Below the pieces are notes generated by a model, which saw only the letters and a program-made list of their open reading frames with translations, did not search any database and had not been told where the DNA came from. The position numbers and the translations under genes were made by a program. Positions 17,238 to 26,477 of a DNA stretch of 64,000 bases are shown here, one piece after another (positions within the stretch are counted from its first letter, which is position 1; each line of letters starts with the position of its first letter). Source of the DNA: Pantoea sp. At-9b (GTDB taxonomy: Bacteria > Pseudomonadota > Gammaproteobacteria > Enterobacterales > Enterobacteriaceae); contig NC_014837.1 of assembly GCF_000175935.2 (NCBI RefSeq), forward strand, positions 2,170,001 to 2,234,000. Direction: 5' to 3'.

Positions 17238-17495
17238 TTATTTATAAAGCTCTGCGGTGCCATGCAGGTTGTTGTTGCCAGAGGTCGAAGTGATGCGGAA
17301 AGACTTTGCTCCCGCAGCAGAGGCCTTCTCCGCCAGTTGATTCTCCAGCGAGGTTAAATCGGTGCTGCCAGATGCGCTGACCACGCCGATTTGCTGTTGA
17401 TTAGTCGGGGCTTCACTTACCAGATCAGCCGCCATAGTACCAAATGCGATTGATGACAGGGCCACAGCGGCCAGGGTCAGTTTAATGCTTTTCAT
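17238..17495 (-). CDS. bhsA: BhsA/ComC-like DUF1471 outer-membrane stress protein
   Basis: This 85-residue protein has a signal peptide cut near TMA-A at 22. The mature part is one DUF1471 (YdgH/BhsA/McbA) domain: IGVVSASGSTDLTSLENQLAEKA and the C-terminal GAKSFRITS...LHGTAELYK match E. coli BhsA (ComC). BhsA is induced by copper, acid and oxidants, and lowers copper permeability and alters biofilm formation. It is divergent from a ComR-like repressor gene, the same regulator known for E. coli bhsA. Confidence 0.85.
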   Translation of the reverse strand: MKSIKLTLAAVALSSIAFGTMAADLVSEAPTNQQQIGVVSASGSTDLTSLENQLAEKASAAGAKSFRITSTSGNNNLHGTAELYK

Positions 17496-17539
17496 GATCG
17501 TCTCTCTTTGCAGATGAAATTGGGTGGGTCGTCATTTAA

Positions 17540-17608
17540 TTAACAACCGTTAAATAAATACTAGATCCAAAGGCTGGCTCGCGTCAATGATTTTATTAAC
17601 GGTCGTTA
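17540..17608. promoter_or_regulatory. Pair of ComR-type operator candidates
   Basis: TTAACAACCGTTAA at 17540-17553 and TTAACGGTCGTTA at 17596-17608 are each near-palindromic. Read on the opposite strand, the first matches the second at about 12 of 14 positions. They lie 45-115 bp upstream of bhsA, on the path to the divergent TetR gene. The arrangement suggests repression of bhsA and perhaps autoregulation. It is inferred from sequence. Confidence 0.55.
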
Positions 17609-17765
17609 TTTTAATTGGAAGTGGCGTAAGTATGGGCTTCAGCGCGTGTTCGGACTTTACCATTCAGGGGATTTTGCTCACGAAGGCACAAACGGACAAA
17701 GTGGCCTTGCATATTAATTTAATGATCGGTAATTTATTAAGCATGTTGAGCTGTGGTGAGGATCT

Positions 17766-18413
17766 ATGAGCCAGATAACTGAACCAACCCTGCGTAAAAG
17801 TCGTGGCAGACCAAAAGTCTTCGATCGCGATGATGCGCTGGATAAAGCCCTGATGCTGTTCTGGGCGCACGGCTATGAAGGCACCTCACTGGCTGATCTG
17901 GTCAGCGCCACCGGTGCTAAAGCACCGACGCTTTACGCGGAATTCGCCAACAAAGAGGGCTTGTTTAAAGCCGCCATGCAGCGCTATATCGAAAGGTTTA
18001 GCGCCCAGCGCAACGCGGTGCTGAATGATGCCTCACTGGATGTGAAGACGGCGGTCGAAGGCTATTTTCGTGCCACCGCCGCCTGTTTCACCGAATGCGA
18101 TAAACCCGCAGGCTGCTTTTTTATTTGTACCTCCAGCGCCCTGTCGGCCGGTTCCGAAGAGGTGGCCCACATGCTGGAACAGCAGCATCATGCGCAAGAG
18201 CGTGCTTTGCAGCAGTTCCTTGCAGCACGCCAGCAGCGCGGTGAGTTACCGGCATGCAGCAATACCGCAACGCTGGCGAGTTTCCTCGCCTGTGTGTTGC
18301 AGGGCATGTCGGTGCGCGCCCGTGAAGGCGCTACACGTGAGGATTTAGAACAGATAGTGGACACGCAGATGGCGATTTGGCCTGCATTGGCAGGATATTG
18401 CGCGATTAACTAA
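17766..18413 (+). CDS. comR: TetR-family copper-responsive repressor ComR
   Basis: This 215-residue TetR protein has an N-terminal helix-turn-helix (TSLADLVSATGAKAPTLYAEFANKEGLF, about residues 39-66) nearly identical to E. coli ComR (YcfQ), which represses bhsA (comC) and is released by copper. Cysteines in the ligand domain (C101, C105 in ACFTEC and C112, C116 in CFFIC) could take part in metal or redox sensing; this is inference. The ATG follows GAGGATCT. It is divergent from bhsA, with two matching inverted repeats between them. Confidence 0.82.
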   Translation: MSQITEPTLRKSRGRPKVFDRDDALDKALMLFWAHGYEGTSLADLVSATGAKAPTLYAEFANKEGLFKAAMQRYIERFSAQRNAVLNDASLDVKTAVEGYFRATAACFTECDKPAGCFFICTSSALSAGSEEVAHMLEQQHHAQERALQQFLAARQQRGELPACSNTATLASFLACVLQGMSVRAREGATREDLEQIVDTQMAIWPALAGYCAIN

Positions 18414-18444
18414 CCTGCCGCTTATATCCGCCCCCTCATCCCGG

Positions 18445-18468
18445 CCTTCTCCCGCAAGCGGGAGAAGG
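18445..18468. terminator. GC-rich hairpin between comR and rhaM
   Basis: CCTTCTCCCGC and GCGGGAGAAGG are perfect eleven-base arms around AA. This kind of palindrome is common between genes in enterobacteria. It lies between convergent genes and probably blocks read-through, although no T run follows. Confidence 0.6.
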
Positions 18469-18497
18469 AGACGTGCAATATGTGGGGTGGTCGTGGT

Positions 18498-18812
18498 TTA
18501 TGGCAGGAAAAACATAGGCTTAAGTTCAGCGCTGACCGGGCTGTTATCCGCATGCGACGGCATCAAATCCTTCATCGACGCCCACCAGCGTTGGCAAACC
18601 TCCGTTTGTGCGACGGCTTGCCAGCGTGCTTCTGACTCTATTTCAACACTGGCAAACAGCAAATTGCGCTCGGCATCCAGCCAGATAGCGTAATTGCTCG
18701 CACCGTGCGCCTTGAGGGTCGCAGCCAATTCTGGCCAGATGGGCGAATGACGGCGCAAATATTCGTCATGGCAGTCTGCATGCACCTGCATGACAAAGGC
18801 TCTACGCAACAT
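18498..18812 (-). CDS. rhaM: L-rhamnose mutarotase RhaM
   Basis: This 104-residue protein matches E. coli RhaM in full, with [20 protein letters not shown] and the conserved [16 protein letters not shown] and VCQRWW segments. It interconverts alpha- and beta-L-rhamnose before isomerisation. The start at 18812 is chosen over an upstream ATG because [10 protein letters not shown] aligns with MIRKAFVMQV and GGAG lies seven bases before it, inside rhaD. It overlaps rhaD by eleven bases and is the last gene of the rhaBADM operon. Confidence 0.94.
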   Translation of the reverse strand: MLRRAFVMQVHADCHDEYLRRHSPIWPELAATLKAHGASNYAIWLDAERNLLFASVEIESEARWQAVAQTEVCQRWWASMKDLMPSHADNSPVSAELKPMFFLP

Positions 18813-19644
18813 TGGCGCGCTCCACCTGCAAAGCCGCCTGCCATGGCTGCACGCCAAAGCGCTCACCCAGCGCAATCAGCTGCTCGGTGGTGATGCTCTG
18901 ACGAATGCCCCCCATCGATAGCGCTTTCACCACCACCTCAGACGACTTCTCGGCGGTGTCGATCAGGCCAAAGGTTTCATCCAGCGTAGGACCGGCACCA
19001 AAAATCCCGTGGAACGGCCACATGACCAGGCTGTGAGTCGCCATCTCATCCGCGGTGGCCTGGCCGATACCATCCGTGCCCGGCACCATCCACGGCAAAA
19101 TGCCCACGCCATCCGGGAACACCACCAGACACTCGGTGCTGCCTTCCCACAGTAACCGGGTGAAACGAGCCGCATCCAGCTCTACCACGTAGCTCAGCGC
19201 CATAAAGTTAGTGGCGTGACAATGCATAATCACGCGGTCAGCGCCGTTGCTCACCTGCTTGCGCACGCTGTGCGACTGGAAATGTGCCGCCAGTTCCGAG
19301 GTCGGCAACCCGCCGTTGCTCAACCCCCAATGGATTTTGTACGACAACCCTTTGTCATCCACCTGCAACAACACCAGGCTATCAGCCGCATCCAGTTGCA
19401 CATTGCGGAAAAACTTGCCGGAACCGGTCACCAAAAACCAGTCGTTCGCCAGTGCCGGAGCGGGTTTGCTCAGCTCGATGCAGCGCGGTTCGGCGTAGAA
19501 ATCGGCGGCATAAGGCTGCACCTCTTCCGGCAACAGCCGCAGACTGACGTTGCCCCCGTTGCGCTCGTCCCAGCCCTTCAGCCACATATCGCTGGTCGCT
19601 TTAACCATTCCCTGTACAAACGCGGAAGAAAGAATACTTTGCAT
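18802..19644 (-). CDS. rhaD: Rhamnulose-1-phosphate aldolase RhaD
   Basis: This 280-residue class II aldolase splits L-rhamnulose 1-phosphate into dihydroxyacetone phosphate and L-lactaldehyde. The zinc-binding MHCHATNF (His near 141 and 143) and the phosphate-binding GGNVSLR and TGSGKFFRN segments are intact. The lactaldehyde made here is the substrate of aldA at 26478. AAGGGA precedes the ATG. The gene begins eleven bases after rhaA ends. Confidence 0.96.
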   Translation of the reverse strand: MQSILSSAFVQGMVKATSDMWLKGWDERNGGNVSLRLLPEEVQPYAADFYAEPRCIELSKPAPALANDWFLVTGSGKFFRNVQLDAADSLVLLQVDDKGLSYKIHWGLSNGGLPTSELAAHFQSHSVRKQVSNGADRVIMHCHATNFMALSYVVELDAARFTRLLWEGSTECLVVFPDGVGILPWMVPGTDGIGQATADEMATHSLVMWPFHGIFGAGPTLDETFGLIDTAEKSSEVVVKALSMGGIRQSITTEQLIALGERFGVQPWQAALQVERANVA

Positions 19645-19655
19645 GGTGGTGTCCC

Positions 19656-20912
19656 TTAACGTTGAGCCAGAATCTGTTGTTCATAGTGACGGACATCGCT
19701 CAGCCAACTGGCGTCGGCCGGGACATCGTGACGCAGGCACCAGGCCTCCCACACCGCCTGCCACGGCAGCGATTTTTGTTCTTCCAGCAGCGCCAGACGT
19801 GCGGTGTAGTCCCCTGCGACTTCCAGCTGGCGCAACTGATCCGTTGGCTCCAGCAAGGCGCGCAGTAACGCTTTCTTGGCATTACGCGTACCAATGACCC
19901 AGGCGGCGATGCGGTTGATCGAAGCATCAAAGAAGTCGAGGCCGATATGCACTTTGTCGAACAATTTCTGCCGCGCGATCTCATGCGCAATCGCCTGGGT
20001 TTCATCATCGAGAATCACCACATGATCGCTGTCCCAGCGCACCGGACGGCTGACGTGCAGCAGCAGACGTGGCACATACAACATGGCGGTAGAGATCTTG
20101 TCGGAGATCACTTCGGTCGGATGGAAATGGCCCGCGTCGAGCGTCAGCGCGGTCTGGCGGCTACAGGCGTAGCCAAGGTAGAACTCATTGGAACCCACGG
20201 TATAGCTCTCGGCTCCGATACCAAACAGCTTGCTTTCTACCGCGTCGATATGATGCTGCGGATGCAGTTTTTCGCTGATGATCTCGTCCAGCGCCGTCAG
20301 CAGGCGCTGGCGCGGGGCCAGGCGATCCACCGTCAGATCTTTCATGCCGTCCGGCACCCAGATATTCATCACTGACGGCGTACCTAACTGCTCACCAAAG
20401 AAGGCGGAGATATGGCGGCTGGCTTTGCAATGATCAATCCAGAACTGGCGAATGCCTTTATCCGCATGGGATAAGGTAAAACCTTCAGCGCTCAGCGGAT
20501 GGGAGAAACAGGTCGGGTTGAAGTCCAGCCCCAGTTGGTTGTTTTTCGCCCATTCGACCCAGTTGCTGAAGTGCGCCGGTTCAATCGCATCACGCTCTAC
20601 CGGCTTATCGCTTTCCAGGTAGATAGCGTGCAGGTTGAGGCGTTTCGCCCCCGGGATCAGCGACAGGGCTTTATCCAGATCGGCGCGCAGCTCTTCCGCA
20701 TTGCGCGCCCGGCCAGGATAGTTGCCCGTAGCCTGGATACCGCCGGTCAACGCACCTTGCGGATTTTCGAATCCGCGCACGTCATCTCCCTGCCAGCAGT
20801 GCATCGACACCGGAATGGTGTCCAGTTGTGCCATTGCCTGTTCCACATCGACGTTAATCGCAGCGTAACGTTGTTTCGCCAGGTCAAAGGCCTGTTCAAT
20901 CAGCTTTGTCAT
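19656..20912 (-). CDS. rhaA: L-rhamnose isomerase RhaA
   Basis: This 418-residue enzyme converts L-rhamnose to L-rhamnulose and uses Mn or Zn. Length and sequence match E. coli RhaA (419 residues), including [15 protein letters not shown] near the start and the metal-binding [14 protein letters not shown] region. A second ATG six bases upstream exists; the start at 20912 has AAGGA upstream and fits the E. coli N-terminus MTxxLEQAW-type. The gene overlaps rhaB by 17 bases, implying translational coupling. Confidence 0.96.
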   Translation of the reverse strand: MTKLIEQAFDLAKQRYAAINVDVEQAMAQLDTIPVSMHCWQGDDVRGFENPQGALTGGIQATGNYPGRARNAEELRADLDKALSLIPGAKRLNLHAIYLESDKPVERDAIEPAHFSNWVEWAKNNQLGLDFNPTCFSHPLSAEGFTLSHADKGIRQFWIDHCKASRHISAFFGEQLGTPSVMNIWVPDGMKDLTVDRLAPRQRLLTALDEIISEKLHPQHHIDAVESKLFGIGAESYTVGSNEFYLGYACSRQTALTLDAGHFHPTEVISDKISTAMLYVPRLLLHVSRPVRWDSDHVVILDDETQAIAHEIARQKLFDKVHIGLDFFDASINRIAAWVIGTRNAKKALLRALLEPTDQLRQLEVAGDYTARLALLEEQKSLPWQAVWEAWCLRHDVPADASWLSDVRHYEQQILAQR

Positions 20913-22377
20913 AAGCAAGTTCCTTAGCGGGTTGGCTCAGCGCGGCGAAGCGTGCCTGGTTGGCACGAAAAGCGCTGTTGTTAAGCGGAGCAAATGTTTC
21001 TAACGGGAAGTTCTGGCTGATGCAGCGACGCAAATCCGCCACATCGCGTAATTCGCCCAGGGCGATCAGCTGGCAACCGACATTGCCGAGGGTTGAGGCT
21101 TCTACCGGCCCGGCGAGCACCGGCAACTGACAGGCATCGGCGCACAGTTGGTTCAGTAACGGATTCTGGCAACCGCCGCCCACCACATGCAGTTGGCGTA
21201 ACGGTGATGCGCGCAACTGGCCGAGTTCACCGATCACCTGACGATAAAGCAGCGCCAGACTGTCAAAAATGGTACGCGCCAGCGCCGCCGGGGTCTGGGG
21301 CACCGGCATCTGCTGCTCCGCACAAGCATCCTGAATCTCCTGCACCATGCTGGCGGGATTGATAAAGCGGCTGGCATTGGGGTTGATCAGCGCGACACAG
21401 GCGGGTTCATTCGTGGCCTGCTGAATCAGGTCGCACAAGTCAGTGATGTGCAGTTCACTGCATACGCGCTGCAACAGCCACAGGCCCATGATATTTTTCA
21501 GCACCCGATAGCCTTCTGCCCCACCTTCATTGGTGATATTCGCGTCGAGCGCCGTCTGGCTCAGGCACGGTTGCAGGCTTTCAATGCCCATCAGCGACCA
21601 GGTGCCCGAACTCAGATAAGCGGCATCATCCTGTCGCAGTGGCGTTGCCAGTACCGCGCTGGCGGTATCGTGGGTCGCCACCGCGATCACCGGGATGCGA
21701 TGACCACGCGGGCTGGTCCAGTATCCAACGGTGTTGCCTGGGGCCGTGGGGGTGCCAAACCAACTGGCGGGCACCCCAGCCCAGGCGAGTAAATCCCGGT
21801 CCCATTCACCCCGGGTGATATTCAGCAGTTGCGTGGTAGTGGCGTTGGTGTATTCCCAGTTCAACTGGCCGGTCAGACGGTAATGCAGGTAATCCGGAAT
21901 CATCAATGCATGACGCACCTGCGCCTGCCAGTCCGGCTGTTGCCGATGCAGCGCGCGCAGCTGGTACAGGGTATTGAATGGCAGAAACTGAATGCCGGTA
22001 CGCTGATAAATTGCCGACTTACCCAGATCATTGATCGCCTGCGCCATCTGGCCGTCGGTGCGCGCGTCGCGATAGCTGACGGCCTCACCCACGCGCTGGC
22101 CATCGGCATCCAGCAGCACCAGGTCCACGCCCCAGGTATCGATGCCAATGCTGTCCGGCACGATGCCTTCTTCATCCAGTTGTTGCAGCCCGATACGGAT
22201 CTCCTGCTCCAGCCCGTCCAGATCCCAGCAGTCATAACCGGCACGCCGCACGCGCTGATTAGCAAAACGACGGACTTCACGTAGCCTGAGTTGTTGGCTT
22301 GCCGTGGTCCATTGCGCGAGCATCACGCGCCCGCTGGATGCGCCTAAATCAATGGCAACAATGTTACGCATACTCAT
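20896..22377 (-). CDS. rhaB: Rhamnulokinase RhaB
   Basis: This 493-residue FGGY-family sugar kinase phosphorylates L-rhamnulose with ATP. The N-terminal phosphate loop [15 protein letters not shown], the sugar-binding IGIDTWGVD and the ATP-site [11 protein letters not shown] and HVVGGGCQN motifs are all present. The open frame extends upstream, but the ATG at 22377 follows AGGAAG and matches the E. coli start. It is the promoter-proximal gene of rhaBADM. The C-terminal tail is not conserved relative to E. coli. Confidence 0.95.
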   Translation of the reverse strand: MSMRNIVAIDLGASSGRVMLAQWTTASQQLRLREVRRFANQRVRRAGYDCWDLDGLEQEIRIGLQQLDEEGIVPDSIGIDTWGVDLVLLDADGQRVGEAVSYRDARTDGQMAQAINDLGKSAIYQRTGIQFLPFNTLYQLRALHRQQPDWQAQVRHALMIPDYLHYRLTGQLNWEYTNATTTQLLNITRGEWDRDLLAWAGVPASWFGTPTAPGNTVGYWTSPRGHRIPVIAVATHDTASAVLATPLRQDDAAYLSSGTWSLMGIESLQPCLSQTALDANITNEGGAEGYRVLKNIMGLWLLQRVCSELHITDLCDLIQQATNEPACVALINPNASRFINPASMVQEIQDACAEQQMPVPQTPAALARTIFDSLALLYRQVIGELGQLRASPLRQLHVVGGGCQNPLLNQLCADACQLPVLAGPVEASTLGNVGCQLIALGELRDVADLRRCISQNFPLETFAPLNNSAFRANQARFAALSQPAKELAYDKAD

Positions 22378-22486
22378 GGCGTGTTCTTCCTGTGATGAGA
22401 TGCATACAGAGTAAAAATCCTGCCTTTTCCTCACCTTCCCGTTACTGCCAGCGCAACAGACCCACTGGCATCGTGGCAAAGATGTT

Positions 22487-22502
22487 CGTGAGGCAGCTCA
22501 CA
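22487..22502. promoter_or_regulatory. CRP-like site between rhaB and rhaS
   Basis: CGTGA-GGCAGC-TCACA differs from the CRP consensus TGTGA-N6-TCACA at one base. It lies in the 292-bp divergent region where E. coli has CRP and RhaS/RhaR sites controlling rhaBAD and rhaSR. Repeats of TTTTC-TGCATC (22540 and 22578 areas) between it and rhaS may be RhaS/RhaR half-sites; that part is weaker. Confidence 0.6.
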
Positions 22503-22669
22503 GAACCACACAAGCGTCGAGTTGTGAGCTTTGCCGCATTTTCTGCATCAACTCGGGAGATCTTGAAAAATTAGCCATTTTCCTGCATCCACCGGTGTGA
22601 AATTCAAGGTAAGGTGCCGATCGCCTGAGTAGACTCGGTTACGGTTTTGTTAATAATGAGAGGCGATCC

Positions 22670-23491
22670 ATGACCGTTTTACACAGCGCAGATTTTTTCC
22701 CCGCCGGGGAGTACGCCATTGCTATTGAACCGCGCGTGCCGCAGCTGGCCTTTCCCGAACATCACCATGATTTCCATGAGATCGTGCTGGTCGAACAGGG
22801 TTCTGGCATCCATGTGTTTAATGGTCAGCCGCAGGCGTTATGCGCCGGTTGCGTGTGTTTTGTGCGCGATCACGATCGCCATCTTTATGAGCAAACCGAC
22901 AATTTATGCCTGACCAACGTGCTGTATCGCAGCCCGGCAGCATTTCGTTTTCTCTCTGGCTTGCAGGCGTTGTTGCCGCGTGAGGAAGATGGCAACTACA
23001 GTTCGCACTGGCGCATCAACCAAAAAGTGATGGCGCAGGCGTTGCAGATCGTGGCGCAGATGAATCCGCAGGGCAGTTGGTCACTGGAGAAACAGGCACG
23101 TCAGGAGCAGGCGTTCCTGCAACTGCTGGTGTTGTTACGCGAGGCCGGTCACAACGAGGTCGCGCAGGATCAGGAAGCGCGTCTGCATCGTTTGCTCGAC
23201 TGGCTTAATGAGCACTACAGTGAAGAAATTGCCTGGGAAGCCTTAGCGGACCAATTTTCGCTGTCGTTGCGTACCCTGCATCGTCAAATGAAGCAGCAAA
23301 CCGGCAACACGCCGCAGCGCTATCTGAACCGGCTGCGTCTGCTCCAGGCTCGCCACCTGTTGCGACACAGCGATATGCGCATTACGGATATCGCTTTCCA
23401 GTGCGGATTTGGTGACAGTAACCATTTTTCCACGCTGTTTCGGCGGGAGTTTGGCTGTGCGCCCCGGGCGGAGCGCCAGCAGATGATGTAA
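22670..23491 (+). CDS. rhaS: Rhamnose operon activator RhaS
   Basis: This 273-residue AraC-family activator has a cupin-like N-terminal domain ([18 protein letters not shown] near 30-45) and two helix-turn-helix motifs. [21 protein letters not shown] and [24 protein letters not shown] lie in the C-terminal third. It activates rhaBADM and rhaT with L-rhamnose. It is divergent from rhaB and followed 15 bases later by rhaR. GAGG precedes the ATG. Confidence 0.93.
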   Translation: MTVLHSADFFPAGEYAIAIEPRVPQLAFPEHHHDFHEIVLVEQGSGIHVFNGQPQALCAGCVCFVRDHDRHLYEQTDNLCLTNVLYRSPAAFRFLSGLQALLPREEDGNYSSHWRINQKVMAQALQIVAQMNPQGSWSLEKQARQEQAFLQLLVLLREAGHNEVAQDQEARLHRLLDWLNEHYSEEIAWEALADQFSLSLRTLHRQMKQQTGNTPQRYLNRLRLLQARHLLRHSDMRITDIAFQCGFGDSNHFSTLFRREFGCAPRAERQQMM

Positions 23492-23506
23492 TTTGGAGTG
23501 CCCCTC

Positions 23507-24370
23507 ATGTCGCTAATATTGACGCGCGAAGACTACTTCCCGGCCCCCAGCCTGCCAATTGCGGTGGCCGAACGCCTGCCACAACCTTCGTTCCCGCCAC
23601 ATCGACATGAGTTCAGTGAGATTGTCATCGTCTGGCGCGGCAACGGCCTGCATGTTCTCAACGATCGTCCGTGGCTGATCACCTGTGGCGATGTCTTTTA
23701 TATCCGCGATAACGACTGCCACAGTTACGACAGCGTCAATGATCTGGTGCTGGATAATATTCTCTACTGCCGTGACCGCTTTCATCTGGGACTGGACTGG
23801 AGCCAGTTGCTGCCTGCCGAGGATGCGGAATCCCCCGGTTGCTGGCGTCTGACCACGCGCGGCATGGCCTTGGCACGCGGCGTGATCACCCAACTGGAGC
23901 GTGAAAGTCGCAAAAGCGACCCGCTGTCGATCCAGCTTTCGGAAGCGTTGTTTCTGCAACTGGCGTTGATATTACGTCGCCACGGTTATGCGGCGGATCG
24001 GCCCTGGGCGTTGCCAGAAGGCGAACAACTGGATTTGCTGATGTCGGCGTTACAGGGCGCGATTGACCGCCCTTTCGATCTCGCTACCTTTTGTCAGCAA
24101 AATCAGTTGAGTGAACGCGGGCTGAAGCAACTGTTCCGTCAGCAAACGTGGATGACCGTCGGTCATTATCTGCGTCAGTTACAGCTGTGCCAGGCAAAAT
24201 ACCTGCTTCGTACCCAAGATTGGCTCATCAGTGAAGTGGCCGCGCGCTGCGGCTTTGATGACAGCAACTATTTCTCGGTGGTGTTCACGCGTGAAACCGG
24301 CCTCACGCCGAGCGCCTGGCGGCAGCGTTTTTTGCCACAGCGCCCGGCGCTAATTGGTGAATCGCACTAA
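23507..24370 (+). CDS. rhaR: Rhamnose regulator RhaR
   Basis: This 287-residue AraC-family protein activates rhaSR in response to L-rhamnose. The N-terminal [21 protein letters not shown] resembles the cupin entrance of RhaR, and the C-terminal [20 protein letters not shown] is the second helix-turn-helix. The start at 23507 ([11 protein letters not shown]) has GGAG at good distance; a GTG nine bases earlier is less likely. It forms one transcript with rhaS. A REP-like palindrome follows immediately. Confidence 0.9.
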   Translation: MSLILTREDYFPAPSLPIAVAERLPQPSFPPHRHEFSEIVIVWRGNGLHVLNDRPWLITCGDVFYIRDNDCHSYDSVNDLVLDNILYCRDRFHLGLDWSQLLPAEDAESPGCWRLTTRGMALARGVITQLERESRKSDPLSIQLSEALFLQLALILRRHGYAADRPWALPEGEQLDLLMSALQGAIDRPFDLATFCQQNQLSERGLKQLFRQQTWMTVGHYLRQLQLCQAKYLLRTQDWLISEVAARCGFDDSNYFSVVFTRETGLTPSAWRQRFLPQRPALIGESH

Positions 24371-24373
24371 TTC

Positions 24374-24401
24374 GTAGTGGCGCGATAAATCGCGCCGCTA
24401 C
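24374..24401. repeat. REP-like palindrome (single), copy 2
   Basis: GTAGTGGCGCGATAAATCGCGCCGCTAC-type sequence, 28 bases, is one palindrome of the dispersed element with a single mismatch between arms. It lies four bases after the rhaR stop and between convergent rhaR and rhaT. Confidence 0.85.
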
Positions 24402-24425
24402 AAACCCGGCAATGAATATGCCCCA

Positions 24426-25460
24426 TCAAGACGCCATCCCCAATCCGACAATATTGGCGGCGATAATAATCACCACACAACCCAGCGACAACACCCGCAC
24501 CGGACGCTGTCCGACGGCTTTCCACTCCTTCAGCACCAGGCCGACCAGCCCCCCGCACAGCACGTACAGACTCATATGCAGCATCCAACTGACAAAGTCA
24601 TACTGCGCCGGAATTTTGGCGTGGCCCCAAGCGTAAAAGAAGAATTGCAGATACCACATGGTGCCACCCAGCACGGCAAAGGCGATGTTGGCGAACAGCA
24701 TCGGTTTCGCCACCGAGAAGTCGGCACGCACGGAAAGCTCTGGCTTCACGGCCAGACGAATAAAGCAGTAGGCAAGGTTAACCAACGCGCCACCGCCCAT
24801 AATCACCACATAACTGGGCAGCGCCACATACAGCGGGTTGATACCCAGGCTGGCCGCCGCGTCGTGCATCGGTTTGGCGGCATCCATCGCAAAGGACATC
24901 CCGGCGGAGAAAATGCCGCAAATGACCGCCAGCACCAACCCCTTCTTCAGGTTAAACTCTTCCGCGTTAATCCCCAGTGCACGCTCTTTCAACAATCCGG
25001 CACGGGAAACAATAGCCACGCCGATCAACGCCACAAACACCCCCAGCAGCGTCAGTCGGCCCCCTTCCGAGCTGAACAGTTCGACAAAACGGCCCTGCAA
25101 CAACGGTGTCATCAGCGTACCGACCACCAGCGTAATACCAATGGCAATGCCGATACCCATCGACATCCCCAGATAACGCATGGTCAGGCCATAGTTGATG
25201 TTACCGACGCCCCACATGGCACCGAACAGAAACACCGGCAGCAGTTGTGAGAAGCTGAAACTGCTGTAGTACGCCCAGAAGTTTGGCAGCAGCGCCGCGC
25301 TCACCACCCACGGCAGGATCAGCCACGACATCACACCACCGACCGACCACATGGTTTCCCACGACCACTTTTTCACCTGTTTAAACGGAGCATAAAAACA
25401 TGCGGCACTGGCGGCACCCACCAGATGCCAGAAAATACCTGCAATGATGGCACTGTTCAT
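24426..25460 (-). CDS. rhaT: L-rhamnose-proton symporter RhaT
   Basis: This 344-residue, ten-helix transporter has the same length as E. coli RhaT and conserved segments such as [44 protein letters not shown] and [11 protein letters not shown]. It imports rhamnose (and lyxose or mannose poorly) with protons. It converges with rhaR. AAGGAATAACA precedes the ATG. Activation by RhaS is expected from the E. coli system. Confidence 0.96.
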   Translation of the reverse strand: MNSAIIAGIFWHLVGAASAACFYAPFKQVKKWSWETMWSVGGVMSWLILPWVVSAALLPNFWAYYSSFSFSQLLPVFLFGAMWGVGNINYGLTMRYLGMSMGIGIAIGITLVVGTLMTPLLQGRFVELFSSEGGRLTLLGVFVALIGVAIVSRAGLLKERALGINAEEFNLKKGLVLAVICGIFSAGMSFAMDAAKPMHDAAASLGINPLYVALPSYVVIMGGGALVNLAYCFIRLAVKPELSVRADFSVAKPMLFANIAFAVLGGTMWYLQFFFYAWGHAKIPAQYDFVSWMLHMSLYVLCGGLVGLVLKEWKAVGQRPVRVLSLGCVVIIIAANIVGLGMAS

Positions 25461-25827
25461 TGTTATTCCTTCGTAAGGTTGAGGCCAACAGGAAACCGGC
25501 GGTCTCCCGATTACCCGGCAGTCTACGGCGGTCAGCTTTTCCTCAGCCTTTGAATGGCTGCCGGAGAGTGGGCGGGATTGGCAATATCCGGTGGGTTTTC
25601 AACATAAGGATCACAAAATCGCATTTGCAGGCAGGCACGTCAGAAAAAAAGATAACTCACTTATTATTATCGATATTTTCTGGAATTGTTGTGTTGATCA
25701 GCACAGTTTTAACCTGAGTGCCACGCGCAGCATTAACATGGCAATCACACAAAGCACGGATCGTGGCTTCCCCCCGCCGCAATTAATCCGTATAACGTTG
25801 AGGAAAATCATCAGGACAAGGATTGGG
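25461..25827. other. Intergenic region upstream of rhaT with a CRP-like palindrome
   Basis: This 367-bp region must hold the rhaT promoter and that of the small gene at 25828. TGTGTTGATCAGCACA at 25690-25705 has the TGTG...CACA arms and spacing of a CRP site. An in-frame ATG at 25738 could extend the downstream gene by thirty codons, but it lacks a ribosome site. I see nothing else that codes. Confidence 0.4.
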
Positions 25828-26151
25828 ATGAATACCAAGAGGTTGACGCTGTTGCTCTCACGTCCGGTGAGTCGCGTAATGCTGGATGATATCCGCGCCA
25901 TTGTGCCGCCCGAATCACTTAACATCTTTATAAACGGGCTGGAAGAGATACACTATGCTCGCCTTGAGTGCGTACAGAGCGAAAATAACTGCGCCCTGCT
26001 GGCCTCAGCGATTGTGGTGTGGCGACAACTGGGTCACATACACAGTATTCAATATCAAAAGGGTGAACATCTGCGTGAAATTGACGATGCCACGCAGTTC
26101 CAGCTGTTCAGTATGATGAAAACGCATCGTGCGCTGGTTCAACTGACCTGA
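25828..26151 (+). CDS. Hypothetical protein (107 aa)
   Basis: I do not recognise the family. The product (MNTKRLTLLLSRPVSRVMLD...) is a soluble, mixed helix-strand protein with two cysteines in ARLECVQSENNCALL, and no signal or membrane segment. The ATG at 25828 has AAGGA at close spacing, so I prefer it to upstream in-frame ATGs at 25591 and 25738. It lies between the divergent rhaT and yoaK on the same strand as yoaK, 25 bp apart, and may share a transcript with it. Confidence 0.6.
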   Translation: MNTKRLTLLLSRPVSRVMLDDIRAIVPPESLNIFINGLEEIHYARLECVQSENNCALLASAIVVWRQLGHIHSIQYQKGEHLREIDDATQFQLFSMMKTHRALVQLT

Positions 26152-26176
26152 ACCCGCCTTCACTTTAGTGATAATC

Positions 26177-26275
26177 ATGAAAATCGGACTGCTTTTCCCC
26201 ATCGCCATTATTATTGCCGGTGTCAGCTTCCTCGCCTGGTTTATCGCCAGCGGCGCGATGATGCCGGGGTCGTAA
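26177..26275 (+). CDS. yoaK: Small membrane protein YoaK (32 aa)
   Basis: A single hydrophobic helix fills residues 4-25 of this 32-residue product. The pattern MKIGLLFPIAIIIAG then SFLAWFIASG and a final PGS matches E. coli YoaK (MRIGIIFPVVIFITA...FLAWFFIGG...PGA) almost position by position. YoaK is an inner-membrane small protein with no known role. The ATG has no strong ribosome site (GTGATAATC upstream). It lies between a hypothetical gene and aldA. Confidence 0.8.
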   Translation: MKIGLLFPIAIIIAGVSFLAWFIASGAMMPGS

Positions 26276-26477
26276 CCTTTTTCAGACTTCGCCGTTCCAT
26301 CAGCTAACCTACTGAATACGCAGCATTTCGCCAGATATGCTGCGCTTGTCATCTGTTTCTTCTCTTCGCTGCCATCTGCCTCCCCACCCTGGCAATGACG
26401 AAAAGGTGCTACACCTTGATCTGCTTCACTCTGCATTTCACACAAATTTAACCAAAGCGATCGCGGAGACCCTACAG

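Noticed and set aside
17587..17769. ORF of 60 codons between bhsA and comR
   Set aside because: It covers the operator region and the comR ribosome site, has no ribosome site itself, and its residues suggest no family.
22523..22538. Second CRP site near rhaS
   Set aside because: Only the left half TGTGA fits; the right half CCGCA matches the consensus at three of five bases.
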